Assembly: GCA_963377175.1 (NCBI GenBank)
Contig: CAUJNA010003247.1
Location: 378,501 to 442,500, forward strand
Direction: 5' to 3'
Source: Effrenium voratum
Lineage: Eukaryota; Sar; Dinophyceae; Suessiales; Symbiodiniaceae
DNA length: 64,000 nt
Shown: positions 21,871 through 31,918 of the stretch, piece by piece
Position numbering within the stretch: the first letter of the stretch is position 1
Layout: each line of letters starts with the position of its first letter
The notes under the pieces: generated by a model
What the model was told of the DNA's origin: nothing
What the model saw: the letters and a program-made list of their open reading frames with translations, nothing else
Databases searched by the model: none
Translations under genes and position numbers: made by a program

Positions 21871-24800
21871 TCAGGAGTGCTTCTCAGACTCCTTCAAGAC
21901 GATGTACGGGTTCCGGAGCCAGTCGCTGAAGGTCTTACGCAAAGAAGATGTGACCTTGGTCAGGCCATCGGCCCACTGCAAGTGTGTCGGCACCCAGAAA
22001 CAGGTGTCGAAGTTGATGTACTCCTGGATGCTGCGGATGCTGACCAGGGTACGCTTCTCACTGACCCTGGGGTTCTCTGCAGCGATTCCATCAAACAGCG
22101 AGCGGCTGTCTGTAACCTGGAACTGGTTCATGCGCTCCTTGGTGCGATGTGCCTTTTCGGCATGAAGCAACTCATAGAGCAAGATGTTGGTGAAGTAAGC
22201 CCGGTCGACGCTGTCGTCGCAAGCCATTGCTTCCGCAGCCAAGGTCGAGCGGCAAACACGAGCCGATCGATTTGACTTCCAGTCTACCAAGTTTGCCTTG
22301 GTGGTAACCTGGGAGCAGTGCGGTGTTGTCAGCAAGGTCAAAACGCCCTGCTGGGAGCTGCACTTGGTCGCGTTGGCCCAGGATGCGTCGGCGTAGCCGA
22401 TGACCACGGTCGCCTTATTGATGGGCACGTCCTGAAAGACCAAACCCTGCTTGGCGGTCTCCTTGGCGTAGTTGATCGCGCTGTAGAGAGTTGCCAGGTC
22501 TGCTGCGGTTGTCTCCTTGCCTCTGTTGGCCAGGGAAACTGCGGCTGCCAGATCAGGTCGCGTCTGGCTGCTAAGCCACTGAATTGATCCAGTGACAGAC
22601 TTGAACTCCGCCCGCTCGGTGGCAGTCAAGGGTGTTGGCTCTTGAGCCCTTCCTCGTGCCAGCTTCCCGGCTGGTGTGGCCTTGATGAATTCGGTCTGGG
22701 TCACGTGGAGGTGGTAGCGCTTGCCTGAAGCTGTATTAACCTCGTGCAAGCTGAGCTCCTTGCCCTTGAACACGAACGGCGTGGAGACGGTGAGGTTGTT
22801 GCGGGAACCCCACGTGAACTGAGATAGAAGTTCCTCCTTGTCGTACTTGGTGGAACATGCGAGCAGGAAGTCGTCTACGTACACTACGCAGAGGGAAACC
22901 AATTTCCCGTTGCGGTGCTTGTAAAACATGAGGTGGTCTTGTGAGTGTTGAACGTAGCCGACCTTCTGGCATCTGCGAACCACTTCTTTGTACCAGGTGC
23001 GTGGCGCGTTGGCGAGCCCATACACATTTCCTTTGATGCGGTACAGGGAGTGCCGGAACGTTCTGGCTCGCCTAGTTAGCTCGTCAGTGGGCGGCATGAG
23101 GTAAAGTGGTTCGTCTCTGTCCTCACAAAGCCCCTGCAGGAACGCGGTACTGACGTCTCCTGACCAGAGCTCCCAAGGGTCTGGCTCGTTCTGTAAGACG
23201 CCATTCACTCCGGCCGCGTAGATGCTAAGCAGAAGGTACTCTGACGTTCTGGAAGGCGTCGGAGCATCTCGGTTGATCTTGTAAAGGTCGGGGTCGAGGT
23301 GTCCGAGGGCAACGACTCTCGTCTTCGCGATGAGCTTAGACGGATCGCGGCTCTTGTTGCGGTAGCAAGCTCTGCTCTTCAAAACCCGCCGCCGCCTCCT
23401 GGGGTCTGTCATGATGGCCTTGGCCTCGGCCTTGCCAACTGGCCCAACTGATCCCCAGGTCTTCCAGCCGTTCTCCTCCTTGATGGCGGAGTCGATGAAG
23501 GCTTGGATCTTCTCCTTGGGCATGCTCAGGATCTGCCTCCAGGGGATCTCTCGATCCAAGGCTTTGGCTTCCTTTCTGGTCAGCATGCGCTCTGCTGGGT
23601 CTTGCTTCTCGTTACTGGAAGACTCGTCCTCTGAGTCGTTGTCTCGGTTGACTGTCAAGTCCGTGACTAGGACTGGATGTCCTTCACGTTGCAGCACGGC
23701 TGCTGCTGTGCGTGCGAAGGTTGTGCTGGGGTTTGCAAGGTTGGGCTGATCAGGTGATCCGTCCCAATTGTAAGGTGGAGGTTCCAAGCCGTAGCTCTGA
23801 ATGAGCAAGGCCTCATATGGTCGCTTCTGTGGTAGCTCCACCAGTGTAGGAGGTTGCTGGTCTTGCAACTCCATGTGTTGGTAGGGATCTGAAGATGCTG
23901 GTGGCTGTTGCTGTTCATCGATGGTAAGGTCCACCAGATCTGGAAGTGGTGGTGTAGTGTCACCGGATACCGGTGGTTGAGGGTTGCTGTTGCTGGCCGC
24001 CTGCGATGCTGTAAGTGTGACGTGGTCTGCTGCCTGTAGTTCGGGAGGTGTTACAGGCGCCATTTCTCCAATGTCAAGGTGCTGTTGTTGTGCCTGTGCT
24101 GGCGCGGGGAGTGTTGTAACTGCTGTTGGTGTGCTTGCGCCGCCGGTGGTGTGTTGCGATGCAGGTGCAAGTTGTCGTGATGGTGTGCGTGATCTGCCTC
24201 GACCGGGTCGTAGTGACACGTATTGTGCCCGGTCCTGTCGTGTCATCCCGAAACGGGAGGCGCTTGCTTGCTGCTGTGGTGGCGCTGATTGTGACACCGA
24301 AAGGTGTAGGTCGCCTGTGTTGACATTGGTGGTGGTGTGCTGGTGGTACTCCATGCTGGTGTTGTGTTGCTGTGCTGGCTGCGACCGCGGTGTGGTCTGC
24401 GTGTCCTGATGTTGTTGCTGTGATGCCGCCGGTTGCTGATGCTCAGTGGAAGGTGCTGCAAGTGGTAGTGCAAGAGGTTGTGGCATCTCGACCTCAAGGT
24501 CGTAGTCGTATTCATCTTCGTCTCGAGGAGGTCCATCAGCACGATGGTCTTCCCAGAGGTCCTTCTGGATGCTGGTCGCTCCGTCCTTGATGGCGGCAAT
24601 GTCCTCTCGCGAGGGCTGCCAGTTCTCAAATCCGTGGGCTGACCTCAACTGCTCAAGTGACACCTGAATGGTGGTGTTGCCGGAATGTAGCCAGGCCGAT
24701 CGACCGTCTGGGTCGTTGGCTAGAAATCTGGCCACTACCCATCCACCGCGCTTCTTGGTCGACTTGGATCTGGGGTTCTGCCATTTCCAGTACGCACAGT

Positions 24801-26208
24801 TCTGGCCAGGCTCGATCTGCAAGTCTTTGGGAGATGCTGCTGTCTTGCGAAGCAGCGCCCGACGAAGTGCCTGAGATACGTTGATCTCCGCAATGGCCTT
24901 CACGGCTTCGGCACGTAGGACGTCAGGTCTCATGGCTCCCGGCAGAGGCTCCACGATGGTACACAAGCTGCGGTCGTCTTCCAAGAGTCCACCAGGAAGG
25001 CGAGGAATCTGGCCGAAAACAGCCATGTAGGCAGGTCTGCCATGGGTGTAGGTCATGCTGTTGATGGCGTGCACGGCACTCTCCAAGGCGGTGTCGAAGT
25101 CCTCCTCGGTCATCACTGCCTGGGAGTCGATGACACGCTCCAGGGTGTCACGAAGAACACTGTTTCTCCTCTCCACCAAACCGATCCTCCAATGGGCCTC
25201 AGCAGGTATCACTTCCACATGGACACCATGCTTTTCCATGAAGGTGCGGAAAGCGGCGTTGTAGGATCCTGCCGGATCCACACGGATCTCAAGCGGGAAC
25301 CCATAGGGGCGAAGCCAAAGTGCCCGGAAGATGTCCACCATTGTCTGGGAAAGGAGATCTGGTAGTCGTGCTGCCTCCACCATGCCGACCACGGCGTAGT
25401 TGACGCCCATGACGTCCCTGCAGTAGAAGACGTCTGACTGAATACAGTCGTTGAACTGCCCAAGGTTGGATGTAGGCATCGCCGAAGGTCTTGCTTTCTT
25501 CGGCATCTTGGCGCGTTGGCAAGAGGCACAAACCATGTGCTTGACAGCCGTGAGGAAGTGCTTGCTGATCGCCCCTTGCCACGCGAGAAGTCGAATGAGT
25601 TCTCGTTCACTAGGATGTCCCAGGTTGAGGTGGATGCGTGCAAGTGCTGCTTTGGTGTCGCGAGTGATGTCGTTGGGGCAACCTGGGAACGTGATCATGG
25701 TGCCATAGAGTGGCTCTTGTGGTTGTGGAGGTGATTGCTGCTCAGGTTGTTGTTCTTGAGGTGGCTGTGGCTGTTGCTCTGGCGGTTCAGGTGGTAGTGC
25801 TTGAGGATCAGCGTGTCCATACCAGAACACTCCATATGCGACGGCCTTCCGGAAACGCTGCTTCGGAAAGTGAAGTCCGTCGAGTGCCTCGTGTTCCACT
25901 TCGATGCCCCCGTCCTGATACTGCAAGACTGCTCCACGGTGGGTGTAGCTGATGTCTCTGGGAAGTCGACGTTGGACGGGGCATCGGCTGATCTGCACTC
26001 GAACAAGGTCCCACGGGACGAGCTGGTTGACGATATGGTAGATCTTGTCGTCATCTGGGACGTTGTAGCCACGAGTTGAATCTGACACTAATGCTCGTTG
26101 TGCCAGACGCAAAACTTCTGCCCATGCTGCAGGGTCCTCCACAGGCTCTGCAACGTAGACCTCGTTGGCCTTCAAGAAGCGTTGGGGGAACCGTCTCTGG
26201 GCTTCCAC
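21871..26208 (-). CDS. Copia integrase - reverse transcriptase - RNase H polyprotein
   Basis: An uninterrupted frame of 1445 codons. Around residues 190-245 is the integrase zinc module (HLNLGHPSERELIRLL ... VCASC). The catalytic triad follows: D near 257 (QSDVFY), D near 310 (RVDPAGSY) and E near 345 (GLVERRN). Residues about 400-780 are a Q/P-rich linker. Reverse transcriptase spans about 850-1180, with SGDVSTAFLQG near 1017 and the YVDD active site near 1110. RNase H has D near 1271 (YADASW), E near 1325 (STLAAEAM) and D near 1365 (VTDSRSLFD), then QWADGLTK. All catalytic residues are present, so the enzyme part looks functional. Codons upstream of the first ATG (to about 26250) are also open in this frame, so translation probably enters from upstream by fusion or frameshift. 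Confidence 0.95.
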   Translation of the reverse strand: MEAQRRFPQRFLKANEVYVAEPVEDPAAWAEVLRLAQRALVSDSTRGYNVPDDDKIYHIVNQLVPWDLVRVQISRCPVQRRLPRDISYTHRGAVLQYQDGGIEVEHEALDGLHFPKQRFRKAVAYGVFWYGHADPQALPPEPPEQQPQPPQEQQPEQQSPPQPQEPLYGTMITFPGCPNDITRDTKAALARIHLNLGHPSERELIRLLAWQGAISKHFLTAVKHMVCASCQRAKMPKKARPSAMPTSNLGQFNDCIQSDVFYCRDVMGVNYAVVGMVEAARLPDLLSQTMVDIFRALWLRPYGFPLEIRVDPAGSYNAAFRTFMEKHGVHVEVIPAEAHWRIGLVERRNSVLRDTLERVIDSQAVMTEEDFDTALESAVHAINSMTYTHGRPAYMAVFGQIPRLPGGLLEDDRSLCTIVEPLPGAMRPDVLRAEAVKAIAEINVSQALRRALLRKTAASPKDLQIEPGQNCAYWKWQNPRSKSTKKRGGWVVARFLANDPDGRSAWLHSGNTTIQVSLEQLRSAHGFENWQPSREDIAAIKDGATSIQKDLWEDHRADGPPRDEDEYDYDLEVEMPQPLALPLAAPSTEHQQPAASQQQHQDTQTTPRSQPAQQHNTSMEYHQHTTTNVNTGDLHLSVSQSAPPQQQASASRFGMTRQDRAQYVSLRPGRGRSRTPSRQLAPASQHTTGGASTPTAVTTLPAPAQAQQQHLDIGEMAPVTPPELQAADHVTLTASQAASNSNPQPPVSGDTTPPLPDLVDLTIDEQQQPPASSDPYQHMELQDQQPPTLVELPQKRPYEALLIQSYGLEPPPYNWDGSPDQPNLANPSTTFARTAAAVLQREGHPVLVTDLTVNRDNDSEDESSSNEKQDPAERMLTRKEAKALDREIPWRQILSMPKEKIQAFIDSAIKEENGWKTWGSVGPVGKAEAKAIMTDPRRRRRVLKSRACYRNKSRDPSKLIAKTRVVALGHLDPDLYKINRDAPTPSRTSEYLLLSIYAAGVNGVLQNEPDPWELWSGDVSTAFLQGLCEDRDEPLYLMPPTDELTRRARTFRHSLYRIKGNVYGLANAPRTWYKEVVRRCQKVGYVQHSQDHLMFYKHRNGKLVSLCVVYVDDFLLACSTKYDKEELLSQFTWGSRNNLTVSTPFVFKGKELSLHEVNTASGKRYHLHVTQTEFIKATPAGKLARGRAQEPTPLTATERAEFKSVTGSIQWLSSQTRPDLAAAVSLANRGKETTAADLATLYSAINYAKETAKQGLVFQDVPINKATVVIGYADASWANATKCSSQQGVLTLLTTPHCSQVTTKANLVDWKSNRSARVCRSTLAAEAMACDDSVDRAYFTNILLYELLHAEKAHRTKERMNQFQVTDSRSLFDGIAAENPRVSEKRTLVSIRSIQEYINFDTCFWVPTHLQWADGLTKVTSSLRKTFSDWLRNPYIVLKESEKHS

Positions 26209-26234
26209 CCGGACTGCCTGAAGAATGCTCTTGA

Positions 26235-26840
26235 CTAGGGGTTGGGGTACTTGGCGCTCTGGCGAAGTTCCTTGCCCAAAAGCGGCTTGCAGTAGTAGAG
26301 CATCTCGCTTCCAAGTTTGGCTGAGACTGAATCTGCGAGCTCCTTAGAGTTGGTGACCCACTGAAAGGTTTTCTTCATGAGCTCGCCGGTGCTCGTAGTC
26401 CCGCCATACGCTCCGGCATGTCCACGAACCACGTAGACTTCTGGGTGCACCATGAGCTCGTGCACCTCGGGTAGCTCCCATAGTCGGCTTGGTGCCGGGT
26501 TCTCCAAAAGGAAGAAGTTGCCGTCGGTGAGCTGTTGCCAACATGCGTCCGTGGTGAAGGCAACGAGTGGTCTCTCGGCTGCTCGCAATTCTTTCAGCTC
26601 ATCCATCCTACCTCTGCCAAGGTAGTTCATATTCTCGTTCATGATGATCCACTTGGTGCACTCGATGCCGGCGATGATGACCAGGGGCTTAAACCTTCTT
26701 TGGGCATCCGCCCAAGTCTGCTGGTGCTCCTCAAGGCTGAGGTCCAGTCCATACTCGAAGTCGAAAGGCTGCAATGACTTCAAGCCAAAGGAAGGTGCCC
26801 TGTGCGTGATTTCCGCTGCACCGGCAAACATCTCCATCAC
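26235..26840 (-). CDS. DNA C5-methyltransferase-like domain of the retrotransposon
   Basis: 201 codons from MMEMFAGAAEITHRAPSFGL. The opening MEMFAG resembles motif I (DLFAGxG) of C5-cytosine methyltransferases. AGIECTKW stands where motif IV (PPC) is expected, keeping the cysteine but not the prolines. LLENPAPSRLW resembles the ENV/ENP-type motif VI followed by a conserved W. DNA methyltransferases captured by Ty1/copia elements have been described in Symbiodinium (de Mendoza and colleagues, 2018); whether this copy belongs to that lineage is inference. It ends at a TAG overlapping the start of the open pol frame, which lies in the -1 frame. Activity is doubtful given the motif IV change. 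Confidence 0.55.
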   Translation of the reverse strand: MMEMFAGAAEITHRAPSFGLKSLQPFDFEYGLDLSLEEHQQTWADAQRRFKPLVIIAGIECTKWIIMNENMNYLGRGRMDELKELRAAERPLVAFTTDACWQQLTDGNFFLLENPAPSRLWELPEVHELMVHPEVYVVRGHAGAYGGTTSTGELMKKTFQWVTNSKELADSVSAKLGSEMLYYCKPLLGKELRQSAKYPNP

Positions 26841-26933
26841 GTCGATCTTGAATTGTTGTCCACGCTGCTCGGAGGTTGCCGTAGACGTTCTGCTCCACGG
26901 TGAGGACCTGTGCTGCTTGCTTAAGATTCCCAG

Positions 26934-27605
26934 CTAGCCGTCGGCATTCTCCCAATCGAACTCCACTAGGTCGAACTCGTCCAAGTCGCCCAGTTCCGTC
27001 TCGGTCTCCACCGCTTGCTCCAGCGCTTGTCGCCTTGTCTCCTTGAGCAGTGCCCATGGTGACGCCGATGTCTTTGGCCTCGGCTTGGCCTTGGAGGAGG
27101 TCGAAGCTGGTCGCCGCTGCGTTGGCGAAGGCATCTGGCGTTGGCCCTGAAGAGGAAGTGGTGGTATGTCGTCCTGCAGGTGTCTCCTCCAAGACGAATC
27201 CAAGACACTTGTTGAGGAAGGCAGTGGCAATGGTGATGAGCGCGAGGCCGGAGTAAAGGCCTCCCATCCTCCGTGGGTGCTGTTCCACCGCCACTTGCGA
27301 AGGCACTCCTGGCACTGGGCATACTTGCCGTGCCGGTTGCCTGATCTCCGGAAGTACCTGTGGGTGCACTGGTTGTTGGGGTCGGTCAGCGCGTAGGCGC
27401 TGGTCTCGATCGAACTTGTTGTCGGAGCGCTCGGCCTGGCTGCCGTAGGTCTCGTCTTCGGGTACGCTCCCGTCAGTGTGGTACTGCTGGAGGTTGCCGC
27501 CGAAGGAGACGGCGTGATAGGTGTCCGCAGAAACCTCTGTGCTCGTCGGCTCCAAATGATCGTGGTCCTCACGACGTGCCTCCACTTCTGCAACCGGAAG
27601 TGGTC
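26934..27605 (-). pseudogene. Cysteine-rich linker of the retrotransposon, frame-shifted
   Basis: Protein-like sequence alternates between two frames. One carries VSADTYHAVSFGGNLQQYH and SDNKFDRD (about 27600-27420). The second carries TSAYALTDPNNQCTHRYFRR and YAQCQECLRKWRWN (about 27410-27280), a Cys/His cluster. The first frame resumes with GLALITIATAFLNKCLGF, and the second ends LVEFDWENADG before a TAG at 26934. No single frame covers it. Each change is about one base, which points to small indels rather than splicing. Confidence 0.55.
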
Positions 27606-29401
27606 AATTTGGGTCCCGTTGCATGGGTCGGACCCGGAATCTGTGCTTGGGCACACGTGAGCTCTGGCACATAAACTTCATCTCCGAGTTCACCATGACT
27701 AAACCGTCGGGGCAAGTCATGGTGATGATTCCGCCACCATGCCAATTTGGGGTCCCGCCACGTGAACTCAAGTATGTTGATGGCAATGTGGCCGTTGACC
27801 ATGTGGAGGGTTGCCGTGGCGTTGAGGGCGCCGAAGTAAACCTCGTTCCTACCAAGGTCAATCACTGCCTGCAAGGTGCTGAGGAGTGATCTGCTTGCCA
27901 AACAAGGAATGGGGGCCTCCAAGATGCAGGGGAACAGGATGCACAAGTTGTGGGCAAAGGTTGCAGGAATTCCCAACGTGACGGTAGAAGTCAAAGGGGG
28001 GCCGCTGCCAAACTCGAAAACCTCGTTGCGTTCCACCTGGAAGGCCTCCACTCGGTGGCGTGACAACTTGGTGGCATGTGCTTGGGACCAATCCTTGCCT
28101 GCACACAACCGCTGACAAGCCGTGTCCAGAATGACATACCCTGCCGCTTGGGGGGCGCCTGTCAATCCAACCTGCATGTTGTGGTGCTGAACGGGGGGCA
28201 AGGAAATGGTGTAAACCTGATGTGAGGTGTGTTGGTCAGGCTGTTCCTCTAACTCATCATGTCCTGGGCGAAGGCGAGTAAAATGGACCTTGGCCACTTT
28301 TCCTTCTTTGCCACCGTCCTTTCCACCGCCTTTGCCTTTGGCATGTCGCGGTGTGGAAGACGAAGCTCCTCCGCTGGCTCCACACTCAGGATCACCTTTC
28401 CAGTGTCCTGGCTGTCCGCAAGCTGCACAGTGAGACGATTTCTTGCGGTTGGCGATGCTTCGCTTGTTGCCGGGGCCAGTGTTGCGGAACTTGCGGGCCT
28501 GGGTCATGCCTGCCAACTTGCGTGCTGCAACCGTTAAGATCTGGCTGATCTCCTCCGGGTCGAAGTCCTGGTCGTCGTCCAGTTCCCCCTCCTGGTCGGC
28601 GTCCTCAGGATCTTCTTCTGGTCCATCTTCATAGATGATGTCCAGGCTGTCATCTGCATTGGGCTCATTCTCCTGGTCGGTCTGCTGATAGTCCTGTTCG
28701 TCGTTGGTGTAGTCAGTGATCCACGCTTGCGACTTACCTTTGTTGCCGTCGCCCTTTCCAGCGCCTTTGTCCTTCCCCTTCCCGCGGCCCTTGAAAGGCT
28801 GTCGGTGATGAGGTGGAGCTCCATGATGCTGTCCAAACAGGGGTGGTGCAGCCCGATGATCAGGATACTGAAACAACAAGGCATCCTTGACCGTGTCGAA
28901 CTCGAGGGACTGCATCGTGCCGATGAGCACTTGACGTTGCATCTCCACCGGGAGCTTGGTCCGTTCGAGCATGCGTGCTCCTCGAGCTTCCCCGTCGTAC
29001 ATCTTTTCCACCATGATGTTGACGCTAAGGAGTGCTCGCTCAGACCGCTGATAGCGGTTGATGAAGCTCCGCATTCCTTCTCCGTTGCGGCGATACAGGT
29101 GCTGGTAGTCGGCCAAGAGCTTTCTCTTGAGGTGGACCGAGCGTGTCTCGATGGCGCGGCTGAGGGTGTTGAGGATGAACTCCACCCCCTTGGGGTTGTA
29201 AATCTGGCTGATGTGTTCTTCTTCCAGTTCTCCTTTGAGGGAGTTGTGCAGCAGGATGCCCGTCTCCTTCAGCGGCACGTAGTTCGCGATTTGGATCATC
29301 CAAATCTCAACTCTCTTCTTCCATTTGGCGAAGGCACGGAGGTCACCCTTGTCGTACTGCCATGCCGGAGGATTTGGGGGAGTTCCTCCACGGAACTTCA
29401 C
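27569..29401 (-). CDS. Copia gag and aspartic protease
   Basis: 610 codons. Residues about 10-200 are a helical gag domain (FAKWKKRVEIWMIQIANYV and RYQRSERALLSVNIM). A basic GKGKDKGAGKGDGNKGK stretch and an acidic segment follow. A zinc knuckle CAACGQPGHWKGDPEC lies near 320, with H-to-C spacing longer than in the standard CCHC knuckle. A retroviral-type protease has its active site at about 424 (VILDTACQRLCAG, DTA in place of DTG/DSG). The protease continues to about 600. The frame then stops, and protein-like reading continues in another frame near 27600. Confidence 0.88.
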   Translation of the reverse strand: MKFRGGTPPNPPAWQYDKGDLRAFAKWKKRVEIWMIQIANYVPLKETGILLHNSLKGELEEEHISQIYNPKGVEFILNTLSRAIETRSVHLKRKLLADYQHLYRRNGEGMRSFINRYQRSERALLSVNIMVEKMYDGEARGARMLERTKLPVEMQRQVLIGTMQSLEFDTVKDALLFQYPDHRAAPPLFGQHHGAPPHHRQPFKGRGKGKDKGAGKGDGNKGKSQAWITDYTNDEQDYQQTDQENEPNADDSLDIIYEDGPEEDPEDADQEGELDDDQDFDPEEISQILTVAARKLAGMTQARKFRNTGPGNKRSIANRKKSSHCAACGQPGHWKGDPECGASGGASSSTPRHAKGKGGGKDGGKEGKVAKVHFTRLRPGHDELEEQPDQHTSHQVYTISLPPVQHHNMQVGLTGAPQAAGYVILDTACQRLCAGKDWSQAHATKLSRHRVEAFQVERNEVFEFGSGPPLTSTVTLGIPATFAHNLCILFPCILEAPIPCLASRSLLSTLQAVIDLGRNEVYFGALNATATLHMVNGHIAINILEFTWRDPKLAWWRNHHHDLPRRFSHGELGDEVYVPELTCAQAQIPGPTHATGPKLTTSGCRSGGTS

Positions 29402-29487
29402 GCCCGGCTGGCCCCTTCAAGCTATTCCAGCTTGAAGAGGTAGACAGGCGTGAAGGCTTCAACTCATCCTCAGGATCTGGAAGTTGT

Positions 29488-30228
29488 TCATCCCATAGGT
29501 CTAGCTCCAGGTGGGTCAGGATTGGCAGAAGGCCGTGCAGCTTTAGGCTGTGGGCGATCTGGCCGTCGGCGACGGCGTCGAGGTGGTCGGTTCAAAGGCT
29601 GGTCAGGGTCCACGATTGGATCAATCGTAGGAGCCTCACTCTTGCCTCGTTCGCTCATCCCACTCTCGGAAGTCGGATCAGGGGGTCCATGGCCGGCTCG
29701 AACTCCTGCAGCAGGCCGTTGACGGGCGCGTCGAGGCGGCTGGGGTTCAGCTACTGGCCGTGGTGGACCGTGAGGATGTAGTGGTTGCTGCGCTCGGTGT
29801 CCTCGAGGATCAGGATGGGGAAACCCTTGAGGGGTAAAGCTCCATACTCCGCCAGATACCTCACGAACGTAGGGCTCCGTAGGCGAGTAGAACTCCGCAT
29901 AGCCGCACACGTTACATGTACGGTTGCCTTCCCAATCAAACTGGTAATCCGAGGCATCACACGACACGCATCGGAGGTCATCATCCCTCGCAAGATCATG
30001 AAGGTCAGGTCCAGGTGCTGGTGCCCACGAAGGCGTAGGCGTCGCACCGAACATCCTCTGCTGCGTCGGGACGGTCTGGCTTTGACTGCATGGCGTGCCG
30101 GCTTCCTGGGATGGAGCAAAGAGACTGCTCACATGTGGCCAGGGCGGCGTGCCCATATCAAAGCCAGAAGAACCCATGCCAGTGGGATCATGTCCATCAG
30201 CACCAGGGCGAGGTCCAGGATCGACCAT
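29488..30228 (-). CDS. Retrotransposon leader frame with zinc ribbon, frame-shifted
   Basis: 246 codons open from 30228. A zinc-ribbon-like pair CVSC ... CNVC, about 18 residues apart, occurs around residues 85-110. After about 29840 the protein-like reading moves to another frame (GFPILILEDTERSNHYILTV), passes a TAG at 29751, returns for SEAPTIDPIVDPDQPLN, and moves again (LDLWDEQLPDPEDELKPS at 29510-29450) before gag begins at 29401. The region was probably once fused to gag. Confidence 0.5.
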   Translation of the reverse strand: MVDPGPRPGADGHDPTGMGSSGFDMGTPPWPHVSSLFAPSQEAGTPCSQSQTVPTQQRMFGATPTPSWAPAPGPDLHDLARDDDLRCVSCDASDYQFDWEGNRTCNVCGYAEFYSPTEPYVREVSGGVWSFTPQGFPHPDPRGHRAQQPLHPHGPPRPVAEPQPPRRARQRPAAGVRAGHGPPDPTSESGMSERGKSEAPTIDPIVDPDQPLNRPPRRRRRRPDRPQPKAARPSANPDPPGARPMG

Positions 30229-30250
30229 GGCTCGGGCCCTCCAAGGAGGG

Positions 30251-30261
30251 CTCCGCTACCA
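30251..30261 (-). promoter_or_regulatory. Primer binding site, initiator-Met tRNA type
   Basis: One base after the 5' LTR the minus strand reads TGGTAGCGGAG. This matches the complement of a eukaryotic initiator-methionine tRNA 3' end (human version TGGTAGCAGAG) except for one base. Confidence 0.7.
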
Positions 30262-30262
30262 A

Positions 30263-30451
30263 CTTAGCGGACCGCGTGCACTCTTTGCGGCCAGCCACTG
30301 GTGCGGATCTGTGCGGGCACGCACAAAGAGAAATCTTGGGCCCAGCGCGCGCTGCGAGCGGGCCAGGCATGTGAAAAAGCTCATGGTGAGCCACATGCGG
30401 ATCTGCAATGAACCTGCAAGGGCCTTCAAAGCCTTCGTGCAAACATTCTCA
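30263..30451 (-). repeat. 5' LTR of the copia element
   Basis: 189 bp, identical to the 3' LTR. It borders TACA repeat on its outer side and the primer binding site on its inner side. It should contain the element's promoter; no core promoter motif was identified. Confidence 0.95.
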
Positions 30452-30511
30452 ACACATACATTACATACATACATTACATACATACATACGTACATACATA
30501 CATTACATACA

Positions 30512-30542
<31 letters not shown>

Positions 30543-30928
30543 CATTACATTACATTACATTACATTACATTACATACATACATACATACATTACATACAT
30601 ACATACGTTACAGTACATTACATTACATTACATCACATCACATTACATTACATTACATTACATACATACATTAATTACATACATACATACATACATTACA
30701 TTACATTACATTACATTACATTACATTACATTACATACATACATACATACGTTACATACCATACATACATACATACATACATTACATTACATTACATTAC
30801 ATTACATTACATTACATCACATTACATTACATTACATACATACATACATACATTACATTCATACATACATACATTACATTACATTACATTACATTACATT
30901 ACATTACATTACATTACATTACATTACA

Positions 30929-30959
<31 letters not shown>

Positions 30960-31725
30960 CATACATACATACATACATACATACATACATACATACATAC
31001 ATACATACATACATACATACATACATACATACATACATACATACATACATACATACATACATACATACATACATACATACATACATACATACATACATAC
31101 ATACATACATACATACATACATACATACATACATACATACATACATACATACATACATACATACATACATACATACATACATACATACATACATACATAC
31201 ATACATACATACATACATACATACATACATACATACATACATACATACATACATACATACATACATACATACATACATACATACATACATACATACATAC
31301 ATACATACATACATACATACATACATACATACATACATACATACATACATACATACATACATACATACATACATTACATACATACATACATACACATACA
31401 TACATACATACATACATACATACATACATACATACATACATACATACATACATACATACATACATACATACATACATACATACATACATACATACATACA
31501 TACATACATACATACATACACATACATACATACATACATACATACATACATACATACATACATACATACATACATACATACATACATACATACATACATA
31601 CATACATACATACATACATACATACATACATACATACATACATTACATTACATACATTACATTACATTACATTACATTACATTACATTACATTACATTAC
31701 ATTACATACATTACATTACATTACA

Positions 31726-31756
<31 letters not shown>

Positions 31757-31770
31757 CATACATACATACA

Positions 31771-31801
<31 letters not shown>

Positions 31802-31887
31802 CATACATACATACATACATACATACATACATACATACATACATACATACATACATACATACATACATACATACATACATACATACA

Positions 31888-31918
<31 letters not shown>

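Larger units (their letters stand above)
21650..30451 (-). mobile_element. Ty1/copia LTR retrotransposon, 8.8 kb
   Basis: Two identical 189-bp LTRs (21650-21838 and 30263-30451) enclose, on the minus strand, a primer site, a zinc-ribbon leader frame, gag-protease, a cysteine-rich linker, a methyltransferase-like domain, and integrase-RT-RNase H. Integrase before RT defines the copia order. LTRs begin TGAGAATG and end CTAAG, so the usual terminal CA is absent. Flanks are both TACA repeat; the 6-mers next to the LTRs (ATGTGT and ATGTAT on the minus strand) match 5 of 6, so a target duplication cannot be read cleanly. LTR identity implies a very recent insertion, yet the first half is broken by several frame changes. 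Confidence 0.95.

Noticed and set aside
20393..22165. A 590-codon plus-strand frame rich in YIHT repeats
   Set aside because: It is translation of the (TACA)n microsatellite fused to the antisense of the retrotransposon pol gene and LTR; no real protein features.
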